A stretch of DNA of 64,000 nucleotides, from NCBI GenBank assembly GCA_933207985.1, contig OW240916.1:312156767-312220766 (forward strand). Reading direction: 5' to 3'. Under the pieces are notes generated by a model that saw nothing but the letters and a program-made list of their open reading frames with translations, had not been told where the DNA came from and did not search any database. The position numbers and the translations under genes were made by a program. The stretch is from Pelobates cultripes (taxonomy: Eukaryota; Chordata; Amphibia; Anura; Pelobatidae). This document shows, piece after piece, positions 13,599 through 24,894 of the stretch (the first letter of the stretch is position 1; every line of letters begins with the position of its first letter).

Positions 13599-14892
13599 TG
13601 TGGCAGACCTGGCATCAGTCCCTGGGGTTGCCCGAACCCATTTTGAGTTTGTACAAACAAACATATATCCGTGTGTGGTCCCCCCCTGTTATTGAATTAG
13701 AACACCGACCACCCCTGTCTGGAATCCGCAATTAAGGAGTACTTGAGTGCTTTCCCTGTGTGGCCGCCGTTCGTATAACCGAAGGCACGTGTGCAAACAA
13801 ATTGCAGCCTTTTTGTCTCCCGAACGCGGGCAGTAGTACATAGTTGTCGACGGCGTGGAACTATTTTCAGCTACACAACCCCTTGAACACTTGGTAAACT
13901 GGTACCACTGCCCATCCAACTTACTGAACAGTTATGAGAATAGTGTTCAGGAGGCAAAAACTACTGAACAAGGGGAACATTCGTACACTAACTGCCACGG
14001 GGAACATTCATAGGTGATCGTGCGAGAACCCCGGAAAGATGACCCGTCGTTGCATTGTTTTCTCTGAAGCTGTTTTGGGACATCGCCTCGTGGTGTTCCC
14101 GATTCACAGAAGGGATCTGAGTAGTGATGTCCCAAACGGTTCGCGAACGTTTCGCCACGAACGGTTCGCCACGAACGGTTCGCCACGGACTCATCATTGA
14201 GTAAACTTTGACCCTGTACCTCACAGTCAGCAGACACATTCCAGCCAATCAGCAGCAGACCCTCCCTCCCAGACCCTCACACTTCCTGGACAGCTCACTA
14301 AGAATGCAGCTTCACAATTAATGTAAAATGGATGCTGTCCAGGAGGTGGGAGAGTCTGGGAGGGAGGATCTGCTGCTGGTTGGTTGTAATGTGTCTGCTG
14401 ACTGTGAGGTACAGGGCCAAAGTTTACTCAATGATGAGTCCGTGGCGAACCGTTCGTGGCAAACCATTCGCGAACCGCTCGGCGAACCGTTCGGGACATC
14501 ACTAGATCTGAGTGATATTTCATCAAAGTGTGCGCTCAGATCCAAACTATTCGGTGATGTGACTTCCGTGGGGTTCTGAAGTGTTAAAATGTATGTTTGA
14601 GGTGTAATATTGTAGATTTTTCTGTACCTGAGAGATAATTGAGCTATAGATTTTTTCTCATGCAATTATCTCTCAGGCACAGATAATCTTGGGAGGAAAA
14701 GCCCTGTATTTTTGAATAGGAGACTCCTGTGCATAAAAGCCGTGTGTGGCCAGAATAAAATCAGTTGATTCCCAGAACTGTGTATCGTCCAGTTACTGAG
14801 GGAATGGGCTATATCTACTAACCAGTGCTTCGATTCCAGCTCCAGAGGATTACAGCAGAGATATTCAGTCTCATCATTGCAGCTCTGCTACA
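13599..14892 (+). mobile_element. Solo LTR of a retrovirus-like element
   Basis: The element starts TGTGGCAG and ends CTGCTACA, an imperfect terminal inverted repeat with TG...CA ends, and is flanked by a perfect AGGTC duplication. Without the nested MITE and one copy of its duplication it would be about 0.9 kb. Near the right end are a TATA-like cataaaag at about 14731 and a polyadenylation signal AATAAA at about 14754, in the U3-R-U5 order expected for plus-strand orientation. No primer-binding site, gag, pol or env follows, so recombination between two LTRs probably removed the body. An endogenous retrovirus is favoured over Gypsy because of length and layout, but this is not proven. Confidence 0.85.
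14122..14504. mobile_element. Palindromic hAT-type MITE nested in the LTR
   Basis: The element runs from TAGTGATGTCCC to GGGACATCACTA and is flanked by perfect 8-bp duplications GATCTGAG at 14114-14121 and 14505-14512. Both the TIR and duplication length fit the hAT superfamily. The inverted similarity extends far inwards, with a short non-palindromic centre near 14300-14330. The arms carry repeated ggttcgc/gcgaacc motifs and are richer in CpG than the surroundings. There is no transposase. The open frames of 80-115 codons on both strands arise from this palindrome and the LTR and are not genes. Confidence 0.93.
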
Positions 14893-14897
14893 AGGTC
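14893..14897. repeat. 5-bp target site duplication, right (AGGTC)
   Basis: This is the exact partner of the AGGTC at 13594-13598 and defines the right edge of the solo LTR. Confidence 0.85.
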
Positions 14898-15254
14898 TTT
14901 TGTTCCATTTTCTTCCAATTAAATCTACTAATGTGTCATATTATGTAATAGTTCAAATATACACAGAAACTAAACAAGAATAGCGCAGATGGTTATCATA
15001 ATGAAATGACAAAAAAATACAAAAAAATAACACAGTGGTATTATGATAATAGTTATAATAATAGTAATAATGTGTATTATGTACTAGTAGTAACAGATAA
15101 AAAACATAGCCTGCACAACGGAATTAAAATAGTTCAATGTATAAAGCTCCAGATAAAATATCTCATACGTTTTAAATGGGTGACTTGTCAGATACTACAA
15201 CGGAATTTCAAATATAGACCAAAATAGCTGACCTGGAATAAAGTGTGACTATCA

Positions 15255-15415
15255 GTAAAATCTGTTCAACCCTTTGGGGGTCACAGGTTCAATTCCTGGC
15301 ATGGTTGACTCGGTCCTTCATCCTTCTGAGTAGATAATTAAATTAAAGAGTACCATTAAATTGGGTAATAGTTATATCCGATGGGTTTTAGGCAAAAAGT
15401 AACATCCCCAGGATG
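15255..15415 (+). mobile_element. tRNA-derived SINE, 5' end degraded
   Basis: A pol III B-box-like ggttcaattcc lies at 15286-15296. It is followed by gactcggtccttcatccttc and then gagtaccattaaattgggta, the same body found in reverse orientation at 41050-41222. The A box is no longer clear in this copy. The family resembles vertebrate tRNA-headed SINEs with a cttcatccttccgagg body; exact family membership is from memory. Confidence 0.65.
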
Positions 15416-15504
15416 TACTCGGAAATCAGAGAATATCTGAACGTACCTTACATGGTTAAACACTTCATTGTTATTGTGGTTTAAATTTTGAAATTTACTT
15501 TAAA

Positions 15505-15710
15505 GGTTATACACTAAAGTGAAAATGGTCAGGAATTCAATTGGAAAATCAAATTTAAGGGCAAAATCGTCAAATTGGTAAGGATTCTCCAAGTCAGTTA
15601 TGCTTCCATTTCAGCTACTTTGGTCTTAAATCTTAAATTCACTTTGGATTCCCAGCACTTCTCGACTGAATGTTTAAATTCCTGACAATTCACAGTTCAG
15701 GGGATTAACC
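15505..15710. mobile_element. Short MITE (GGTTATTCACTAAAGTGA type), copy A
   Basis: The left end reads ggttatacactaaagtgaaa and the right end, read in reverse complement, ggttaatcccctgaactgtg, giving imperfect TIRs of about 30 bp around an AT-rich centre containing aaattcactttggattcc. Copies B (20209) and C (27174) share the TIR and the aaatyyactttg core. It has no coding capacity, and the superfamily is not certain. Confidence 0.65.
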
Positions 15711-16197
15711 TTATCAGAGTTCCATTCCCAACCATGGCAAAATAATGCGCACTAGTCAAAAGGATGATAGATATGGAAACAGAAAAAATATGGAGTGGTC
15801 TATTCGCTAACCAGTAATTTGTGTGAAAACCGACTTTCAAATTTAGACAGAAAACGTAGAATTAGAAATTTTTAAATTAATTTGTATATTTTTGTTTTAA
15901 ATTATGGTAGTCAGTTCTCAATATACCTCGGTTTACTATTTAGTGGTGAGAACCCTGTACAAGATAATAACTAAACACATAGTTATAGCTCTGCTTGGCC
16001 AGCTCAGTTCTTGTGCTTTCTAAGCAAAAATGCAGTGGTTTATTGATCAAATCTGGAAAAACGAAGACTGAGACAGTTTTCTTACAGAAGAAAAAAAAGT
16101 CTTAATGTGTCATATATTTTTGGCTCAGTGTTTCACATCAGTTTAGTATTTTTTGGTTAATATAAATTATTATCTCAGAACAATAAAGCAACACGTC
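15711..16197. other. Intergenic sequence, nothing identified
   Basis: No gene or bounded repeat is seen. A short piece near 15830 (gactttcaaatttagac) may derive from the same MITE family as copy A. Confidence 0.45.
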
Positions 16198-17228
16198 ATT
16201 ATTATTATTATTATTATTGCCGTTTATATAGCACCAACAGATTCTGTAGCGCTTAACAATATTATTAGAGGGGGGATTTTACTATAAATAGGACAATTAC
16301 AAGAAAACTTACAGGAACGATAGGTTGAAGAGGACCCTGCTCAAAAGTGCTTACAGTCTATAGGAGGTGGGGTATAAAACACATTAGGACAGGAAATAGC
16401 AGAGCTGGAGGAGAGAGTAGAGTGCTGCCCATTAGGAGAGAGAGCAAGAGACAGGTATGTGAGGTAGAGGTTACTCTGGGAGGCCATTGGCTTTCCTAAA
16501 GAGATGGGTTCATCTTAAATGATTGAAGACTAGGGGAGAATCTGATGGTGGTAGGTAGGCTATTCCATAGGAAGGGAACCGCCCGCGAGAAGTCCTGCAA
16601 GCGTGAGTTGGCTGTATAGGTGCGAGGAGTGGACAGACAAGGTCATGGGCAGAACAGAGAGACCGAGAAGGAGTATCTGTGATAAGATATGAGGGGCTAG
16701 AGTAGGTCAATGCTTTATAGGTATAGGTTAGCACTTTGAATTGACTCCTATTGGATACAGGAAGCCAATGTAATGACTGACAGAGGGGATGAGGTGTGAG
16801 AGGACAGACTAGACTAGAGAGGAAAATCAGTAACTTGGATAAGAGCAGTCTCAGTAGAGTGGAGAGGGGGCAGAAGCCAGATTGAAGAGGGTCAAGGATA
16901 GAGTTGGAATTGAGGAAGTGAGACATACGGGTAAAGACAAGTCTTTCCAGAAGCTTTGAGGAAAAAGGAAGCAGGGATATGGGACGATCGTTAGAGGGGG
17001 AGGACGGGTCAAGAGATGTTTTTTTCAGGATAGGTACTACAGTGGCTTGTTTAAGGTCAGCAGGGACAATGCCAGACGAGACAGAGCAATTGAAGATGTG
17101 TGTTAAGGAAGGCACAAGACAAGGGGAGAGAGATGTGATAAGGTGAGATGGGACAGGATTGAGCGGGCAAGTGGTGGGTCAAGAGGAAAGAAGAAGCGAA
17201 GCTACTTCTTGTTCAGTAGCAGGGGAGA
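16198..17228 (-). mobile_element. L2-clade LINE, 5'-truncated and internally deleted
   Basis: Read on the minus strand the element ends in agcgctacagaatctgttgg, then gtgctatataaacggc and (AAT)n, the characteristic L2-type 3' tail. Upstream of this 3' region lies ORF2 sequence: part of the reverse transcriptase and the extreme C-terminal domain, with most of the region between missing. The 5' part of the element is absent. The plus-strand start near 17228 is where recognisable similarity stops, not a proven junction. Confidence 0.88.
16510..17115 (-). pseudogene. L2 ORF2 remnant: RT fingers joined to C-terminal domain
   Basis: The 201-codon open frame begins with reverse-transcriptase sequence: residues 20-60 include TVVPILKKTSLDP, then RPISLLPFSSKLLE and LQSGF, typical of RT domains 1-2 of L2/Rex-like LINEs. 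Just after LQSGF the expected HSTETAL motif lies in a neighbouring frame, so there is a frameshift. An internal deletion then joins the sequence to the C-terminal domain (LHWLPVSNRSQFKVLTYTYK and PSRSLCSAHDL). The catalytic FADD box and endonuclease are absent. It is non-functional, and the long frame survives by chance after deletion. Confidence 0.85.
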
Positions 17229-17724
17229 AAGTTTGTTATGCCAAAGTACCTATTTTGAGATTATTGTCTGTCGTGCATACTTTATGGATTTGTTTTAAAA
17301 CATTTGGATTACCACAGCAGCATCAGATAACTTGGAAAACGTTTTCCACAACATGGCAAGTGATTTTGCAAAATGTAGGTCATAACGGCTACAGAAAATT
17401 CTACTGAATCTATATTTTCCAGCACAACCGATATATTCTATTCAGTAGATTGGTTCCTCATCACAACTTAATGTTTAGAGAAAAATATCCCTTGTGTGAC
17501 TAGACCTAAATTAAATTCACTGTTTAAAGTAGCATTTAAGACCACAACTGCTACAACTCATGGTAGTGCTTATGAATTAAAAATGTTTTGAGTTCCAGCT
17601 CTAATTAAAGTAGTTTTAAGGATTTTTATTAAAACCAGAACTCTGCCGACACCTACACCCCAGCCCATTTACTGAAATTCAGCTAATGCAGAAATGAATT
17701 GCCAGATTAGACTATCCATCTTTT
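17229..17724. other. Intergenic sequence, nothing identified
   Basis: No gene or bounded repeat is seen between the L2 copy and the probable dispersed repeat at 17725. The 82-codon frame at 17159-17407 starts inside the L2 flank and has no recognisable motif. Confidence 0.5.
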
Positions 17725-17935
17725 GGGATGATAGCAGGCCTCCCGACAATATTTTTTTTAGTTGGATATTTACGATTTTGGGCTCCTGTCCCTTAGACAC
17801 TCTTCCCTGGTGACCTGCATCTGGGGACACCAGAGAACTGTTGTGAGTTATGTGATTGGCTGACAGTGCAAGGCAAGCTCACATTGAGAGCCAATAATTG
17901 CTGTCAAGAGTTAGATAGGCTATTGTGATACTAAA
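17725..17935. repeat. Probable dispersed anuran repeat piece
   Basis: The stretch with aggcctcccgacaatatttt, gggctcctgtcccttagaca and gtgattggctgacagtgcaa resembles a dispersed repeat I associate with frog genomes. Related wording occurs at 4460-4500 (gcctatcactgccaccca). I cannot define ends or class. Confidence 0.3.
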
Positions 17936-19935
17936 TGTCGCATTTGTGGCCAGAAACTATTTGCATTTTAACTTTTACAATAGGTGGTTGTAGCAATAAT
18001 ACATGTAGCACCCTTTTATGAATAAACACAGAGAAGAAGACTATATTTTAAGTTATGTAGAATTACATCAGATTAAATAACAGTATATTTGCATTATCTG
18101 TTGCATTTAATAATATTCATCCAAACTGCAATGCAAAAAAAATAAACACTTGGGATATATAATATAAACAAAATTTGCTATTTCACCCAGGGATTATCAA
18201 AACACTAGACACATATTATTTATATTAATCTTAATTGCTTTATTACATTGTTTTGGAAGAAATTATATTTCTAATTTTGATGTGTATGCATTTTATTATT
18301 TAAATGTCCCATAAAAGGAAAATATATTCTTGTTTGAATAAATATATATTCTGCAATTATGAAAAAAACAACAAAAACATTTAGATTCCATAATATATAA
18401 CTGTTTTCTTAAGCTGTTTTTTTTTTTAATTGACTTCTAACGTCAAAAACTTATAAAATCCAAAGAAAACATTTTTATTTTTTTTAATGTTGGTAATAAA
18501 TGGGAAATCTTTGATGGAGACAATACTACGTAAAATATACAGTTAAAAACTACATCACCCACCATAAAAAAATAAAAAGCAAAATAAAAAAGTTTTCTTC
18601 TCCTAATTATTGGACGCATTATCGGCAGTCATGCAATACAATCTCAATCACTGCTTGCCGTGGGATGAATATTAAAAAAAAAAAAAATCAAATCAGATAC
18701 AAATTAAAAAAGGGAAGTTATGATTGTAAATGCAGTCTGCGATTGTGCCTATTTTCTATGAAAAATGCTCTTTTTATAGTTTTAGATTTAACACTCTTGC
18801 CTCTTTTCAGGCCAGCAGTCACTTAGCTGAAGTCAATCAGGCGTAGGATTAGAAATAATAACTCAATGAAGCAATGAATTCAAAAAGGTTAGATATTTAC
18901 TGAACTGTGAGGGCAGGTTATCCTATTATATAATCTTTTACTGAAGATTTCGAAAGAAAGGCTCAGAACATTTCTGTGGAATTAAAAACAAAATAGACGG
19001 CGATTTTTAAAACTCCAAATCTTAACCTCAAGTGCAAATGACCAATCAAAATGGAATTCACACCACACACAAAATGGAGTAATCGACTTATACATAATGA
19101 GCCAGTCTCATGAGATAAACACATTTTTTTGTCTTTTCTTTTTTAAGCTATAAATGTGATCAGACCTTTTGTACAAATGTATGAAATGCTCATGGGAAAC
19201 ATTTTAAGTTAAAGTAGAATAATTGGAAAGAGAACGCACGTTAACTCTTTGAATGCTGTTCCTCTAGTACCAAGAATGCAACATAGTATAAGAGAAAAAA
19301 TAGGAACTTTTCCATAAACAGTGAATTGTGGGTTACATAGCAAACATTTTAATAATGCAAAATTATAGTAATCATTTTAGTTAAAAAAGATTGTTCTGGC
19401 GAGTCAGCTTTGACCTCTGACATTTAGGCCAATATTGCAGAATGTAAAACCGTATCACTAATTAAACAAAGTTACAGATTTTTTTTTTTCAAGGTCTGCT
19501 ATTTTGTCCTACATTTTACAAATTGATAGTTAACTCACCACAGGTTACTCACTAGTTAATAAAGCCCTCAGGAAAAGAAGATCGGTATCTTTATTACTAT
19601 AATAGCTAAGCTTTAAAAGTAATGCAGAATTAGACTAGATTATTTTTTTTTCGACTAGAAACCAAAAAGTAATCAAACATTTTATTTATGTTTTTATTTA
19701 TTTGGGGAGGGGGCAGGGAGGGAGGGTTCAAATACAGATATTTCAAATACAAATAATGCTTTCAAATGGCATGACACAGTGTTAATAAAACATAAAAGAG
19801 CTAAACACAAATATCTTCTTTGCCAATAATAAACCTTTTTGGGTAAAACACAAAATGGTAACAAATTCCACTGTGAGTGGAGTGTAGGTATCTCTGTATA
19901 TATTATTATATAATATAATAATATATTATATTATA
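17936..19935. other. AT-rich unique sequence with possible regulatory patches
   Basis: No gene is recognised. Two patches stand out from the AT-rich background: 18600-18670 (with cgcattatcggcagtcatgc) and 18790-18950. Both are low-complexity-free and could be conserved non-coding sequence, but only alignment could show it. Confidence 0.4.
19385..19470. promoter_or_regulatory. Candidate conserved non-coding element
   Basis: A compact patch free of simple repeats, containing ctttgacctctgac (a TGACCT nuclear-receptor half-site), gccaatattg and ctaattaaac (a homeodomain core). The call rests on motif density and contrast with the flanking poly-T and AT-rich DNA; conservation itself has not been tested. 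Confidence 0.25.
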
Positions 19936-20036
19936 TTTTGTGGACCCAGGACATTTTGTGGACCCAGGACATACTTGAAAACGAAAGAAATCTCAATGTA
20001 TCTTTCCTGGTAAAATATTTTATAAATAAATAAATA
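19936..20036 (+). mobile_element. 3' end of a non-LTR retrotransposon or SINE
   Basis: The sequence ends cctggtaaaatattttataa followed by ataaataaata, a tail I associate with a widespread anuran retroposon. Its upstream part ttttgtggacccaggaca is present twice in direct tandem (19936-19953 and 19954-19971), a local duplication specific to this copy or subfamily. No coding part remains. Confidence 0.55.
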
Positions 20037-20208
20037 TCATATGTATTCAAAATAAAAAACACTCATGGGCGTCTTAATATTATTACGGTGTATTCAATAA
20101 TGTTGCGTGACGTCAGATGAATGTTATGACACTGACCAGCACCGTGTCAATACCTTGATTAAGACGTTGCTAGGGGCTTACAATCAGTCTTGTATCATAC
20201 GTCATACA

Positions 20209-20389
20209 GGGCTATTCAATAAAGTGAAAATTCTCCATCGATTCAAGGAAAATTGCAAATTCAAGGCCAGAGAAGCCAAATTGGAAGCCTAGCTGACATA
20301 GGGAATGTTTCCATAGTTTGGCTATAAAGACCTTTTGAAATTTGAAATCCACTTTGACTCCCCAACAATTCTCACTTTAGAAAATAACC
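20209..20389. mobile_element. Short MITE (GGTTATTCACTAAAGTGA type), copy B
   Basis: The left end reads gggctattcaataaagtgaa; the right end, in reverse complement, reads aggttattttctaaagtgag. The interior has tttgaaatccactttgact, as in copy A. A second possible MITE end, ggtgtattcaataatgttg, lies just upstream at about 20090, so two related elements may abut. Confidence 0.6.
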
Positions 20390-23300
20390 TTGATAAACTA
20401 ATTAATCTTAACATTTTTTTTATATAAAATAAACAATATTAAAGATCTGTGAGTACAGGCATAGTCTAGTTTTTCTTTCTATATATGCCGAGATATACAC
20501 AAGGGCAAACCATCAATTTGGAGTGCTTATTTTTCAAGTATTCAAACTAAGCGCAAAGTGCATTTTAAAATTTAGGCCATAACAGGAAACAAAATTGCCG
20601 GATTGTTATGTTCTAAGTTCGACCTCGACCTGAAAATTCTGAAACAAAGTTAAAAAAATCTGCTTTGTCAAAGCTACCAACAGATAGATGTTTTTGTTAA
20701 TTGCTGTGATTTAGCACTGTTTTTGCAGAGATTGCTCCTGTTTTATCTCAATAAATATGGCCTCACGTGTCCAAAGACAATTACACAGGATAATTCACTT
20801 ATAAAATATTCAATCATAAAGAAAAGATTGGTCATTCATACCGCAGTAATGTTTTAATTAATTATCATTTTTATCACCAGTTTATTTATTTTTTAAAGTT
20901 CTGATTTTCATTTGGTTAAGAATGAAACAATAGAACGATAACCATTATGAGAATAATGTCAGTTTATTTGAAATAAAATTCATTTATTTGATCAATTTGA
21001 TAATTTAACGGGTTATAATTGCATAATATATCTATGGATATCTATTTCGCTGTTTGCCTTAAAGAAAGTCTCCCACGCGGTAAAGAAACACACCATGCAA
21101 TCGAATACATTTCACTATTAATACTGAAGAATTGCTGAATTAAGTTAATGCTAATCTGCTGTACATAAGAATCCGTGCTAAAATAAAATATTGGAAAAGC
21201 ATTCTCCGCTTTCTTAGACTATAATTAAATTCTCTAGTAAGAAAAGATCCATTATTCTGAAAGTTGTTTTTATAATGGAAATAAATATATCCAAAGGATT
21301 TAAATCAAAATAAAGTAAGGCTCAAATGCATTTATAGGTTCTTTTATCAAGAATAACAAGAATCAGTTTGTTGTAAAACACACTCATGATGAAGTTCTTG
21401 ACACTCGATAAGATGAGCTTACATTTAAATTTTTGTAGAACTTTGAAGAGCATCGGCGATAAAATATTTTGAGTTTAAATACTATTAGTGATATATTTAA
21501 TTTACATTAAACATAATAAAGAAGTCTACTTAGTTTATAAGGATGTGCCTGTATAACCATTAGCAACAAAAAGGTATATTAAGACTTTCACCCTATTATG
21601 CTGAAATCCTTATGTTTAAAAAGACCTTCATAAATCCTCAGTAGGTATACAGAACAACTTTGTCCATTCCTCATCTAATCTCTATTGAGAATTTATGGCA
21701 GAAAGACATTTGTAAATTTAAGAGCCCATCAAAGGATCTGAAAGCACACCAGTTCTAAGTACTCATTAAGTGACATTAAACATAACTTTTCATACAGTAC
21801 AGAATGGATGGGCTGGCCATCTTACAGCTACTAAGACAATAATTTATAGTTTGCAATATTGCATTATTACTTCTAAAAACATAAAAAGAAGCCCTTGGCA
21901 GTTGCGAAAAGCATGGTCAGTGCGATGAATCATTAAGGGAAGCATTATAAAAAAATGCTTTCATGCTCTTGTAGAAAGTGTAAGCTATTTTGGTAATATA
22001 AGCATAACAAGAAAAAAGTCTCGAGCACTTTCTCAGTCGGCATTTAATGCACCCTCGGCAAACTGATTTATTCAGCTGAATTTGGCCTTGCTCAAAGGAA
22101 TGGACATTGCCACGTGCAAAGTTGTGTGTACTGCAATTTTCTATTTTTTTTGGCATTGAACCTAGTTTTGTGTGTTGCTGAGCTATTTTTACACGTTCTG
22201 TTATGACATTGAATTTAAAACAATATACACAAAGAATACAGTATTGCCTACAAATCCTCCACAAGATACATGTGGATAGGGTTGGCTAAGTTGGTCCGTG
22301 GACCTCTAAATAATCAGTGGCAATTGGAAGAATTCTTCCCTTTATTCTCATACCTTACGTATGTATGTGTGTTAATAATAATTAACCCATTGGCCTCTCC
22401 CCCCCAAAAGTAAGGTGTTGATGTCCTCCTTGGCCACATATATTAAGTAGAAAGTGGATGAAGTGTCAGATCGCATGGGCATTTTCTTATCAGTGTATAT
22501 GTAGCATTTAACAAATGTAAAGGCTCCACTGACTGGACACACACTACAAGTATTTTTTCTTCCAGCTATGCATGGTGCATGACAATAAGAAATTATTTGC
22601 ACTCTTTATTGGGAGTCCTTGGGTCTCCTCTTCATGTTCATAATTTTACAGAATGTCCATTTTAATCAAACCAGTGGCACATTTGATAAGATTTGCAAAC
22701 ACTATCAGGCTAAGCTCAGAACTGTTTACATTGGTTAGTTTAAGTCTTATCCTGTTCTTAAATTCTAGTTCTTGTAAAACGCGGAGTATGGACAAACTTT
22801 GGACACTTGGCTTCAAGTGACATCAAGTTACAAAATATGTGGCTTTGAAAATCTATTTCTCCCAAAAACCAAGAATAAAATCTTGAGAAGAAAATAATCA
22901 CTAATAAAAGTAAATTTATATTAAAATGTATAATGACCTGCTTTCCATTTTCATATACAATGTGTGGCAAGGAGCTACCATATTTTCAATAAATGGGAAA
23001 CCAGATATAATGCAATGCAAAGATATTGTGTGATTTAAAAAAAAAAAAAACAATAAAGGAATATACTGAATATTGCACATATTGAATAGATGCATAAAAT
23101 AATAAAATTAATCATAAAATATATTTTGCGGCGTGTGATGACATACTGTATAGGATTATCATTTGATTCAAATACTTTGGCAGTAATAAAATGATGAGTG
23201 TAACAAGACAACTGTGTTAACCCTTTAAATACAAAACAGCTTTTCCCAGCACTGAAATGGTTTAATCTATGTTGCGTGCCAGCAAAGAAATCTCATCGCA

Positions 23301-23512
23301 CCGATAGCGTGCAGAGGGCTGACCATATGATCACGAAAAGATTTGTCGCTCGAATGAGTCAGAACTGTTGATGTAAAAAGTGGTAGAGTGCACCGTCTCA
23401 GGAAAGACAAGCGCCATCTAATTCGTTGTGATAGGTCAGTGGTTTGAGTGTCTTGTCATAAAGTCACAAGCATAAGACACCATCATATTTCTCATTTATA
23501 TATATTTATAGC
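20390..23512. other. Unique sequence flanking a regulatory candidate
   Basis: No coding gene is recognised. The 115-codon minus-strand frame 21917-22264 overlaps the conserved-looking patch at 21990-22210 and shows no domain. The patch 21070-21180 is also motif-rich. Otherwise the stretch is AT-rich with a homopolymer A run at about 23037-23050. Confidence 0.45.
21990..22210. promoter_or_regulatory. Candidate conserved non-coding element
   Basis: A balanced-composition stretch with gcatttaatgcaccctcgg, ctgatttattcagctgaatt, gctcaaaggaatg (TEAD/TCF-like) and the E-box gccacgtgc. It lacks simple repeats and transposon hallmarks, which is unusual in this window. An enhancer is inferred; the overlapping 115-codon frame has no splice-site support. 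Confidence 0.3.
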
Positions 23513-23570
23513 TGTGTGTGTGTGTGTGTGTCTGTGTCTGCGCGTGCGCATGTGTGTATGTATGTGTATG
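23513..23570. repeat. (TG)n microsatellite with CG steps
   Basis: TG dinucleotides interrupted by ctgcgcgtgcgcatgtg. Alternating purine-pyrimidine sequence of this kind can adopt Z-DNA. No gene is nearby. Confidence 0.9.
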
Positions 23571-23937
23571 CTTATAACCCTTATGCTGCCAGAAGATTGT
23601 GCAACTTACTTTTATGACACCCCCAGTCCTCACAGTATTCAAATAGTTAATTTGTATGTCATGCCCAGCTCTACATAAGATTGATGTTTCTTGTAAGTGA
23701 CCCAGATATTATTTTCAGTCAAATTCTCATTATTTTGGTTGTAATGGATGGATTATGCTAAATGTAAGTGTGATATCAACAGAGGCATGGTATATTTCCA
23801 CGTAAATAATGCAATGTAAGAATGTTAAATTCTGCATTCTTCTAGCTCTTAAAAACAATCATATAGCAAATTATTATTGATAAGTCTTACGCAAATCTAT
23901 AGTGGGACTACTTCATATCTGTCTTTTATATAAATTC

Positions 23938-23996
23938 CCACTGTACAGCGCTACGGAATTTGCTGGCACTATTAAATTATAATCAAATAATAAATA
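23938..23996 (+). mobile_element. L2/SINE 3' tail fragment, plus strand
   Basis: Reads ctgtacagcgctacggaatt, then tgctggcactattaaattat and AAT-type units, matching the L2 3' tail (agcgctacagaatctgttgg in the copy at 16198) in the opposite orientation. Only the last 60 bp or so are present. Confidence 0.6.
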
Positions 23997-24499
23997 ACAG
24001 AAGGTTAAATTACCCGTTTTGCTAAAAGTGACATAACTGTGTCAGCTTTCTCCAGAGTTCAAAAAAAGAAAAGAAAAACACTACTTATACCCATAAATGA
24101 AGTTTCAGATACTTAAGTTGCAATACATATTTTTTTTTCTACAATTCCTTAATATAATTTATTTAGCCATCAATCATCGGAGCTATAAAACATGCTTTGC
24201 TGTGGCATATAACAAGTGAATATGACAAACTGTATATTGAAAGATTGCAATGAAATGTCTTATTTCAAGCAGGAGCATGGAAAAAGGTTATATCCTAAAA
24301 ATAAATGTGATTTTCGATGGAAAAAAAAAATGGCATTTGATGAAGTCTTTATGCGTTTGTCATGTGTACACAGCTGGATTTGTTTACCTGTTTTTGTTAA
24401 ATTTAAATGCCAACGTGCCGTACGGATTATCTCTAACCAATGAAGTGCGGCAAAACTACAATTTATTTAGTAAATGAAACACCATATCTCCCTGTTTTA

Positions 24500-24580
24500 A
24501 TGTCAAGGGTGAACAGCACTGAAGAATTATTGCGCCTTAAGTGCGATTAAAATGTTAATTTCTCCTTCGTTTCCCAGTCG
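24500..24580. promoter_or_regulatory. Candidate conserved non-coding element
   Basis: Contains gaagaattattgcgcctta and gtgcgattaaaatgttaat, homeodomain-type cores with CpG retained in a CpG-poor region. There is no repeat hallmark. Conservation is untested. Confidence 0.22.
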
Positions 24581-24894
24581 GGGGGAAAAAAAAAGGCATT
24601 GCCTGAAAATGAACTTTATCTAAAACAAAAATTTGCTATATTTTAAATGCATTTACTAAACATGATGGCTGCAAATATTCATTTAGGGAAATAAAAAAAA
24701 TAGTCTATTGAATTGTCTATCACGTGTTTTTTTTTCATAGAACACTAAACTGGTGATATAATAAAGGCTGTGTAGCTAATATAAGATATTAAACCGGTTG
24801 TATAACCTGCTAAAACAAACAGGTTCAAGCTTGCTAGTTAATCTGTCCTCTGAAAACAAAACAAAAAAGTCGTTGTTGTTGAAGATACATTGCT

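Noticed and set aside
13947..14665. Several 80-115-codon frames on both strands
   Set aside because: They lie in the palindromic MITE and LTR; the same sequence is open on both strands because the arms are inverted copies.
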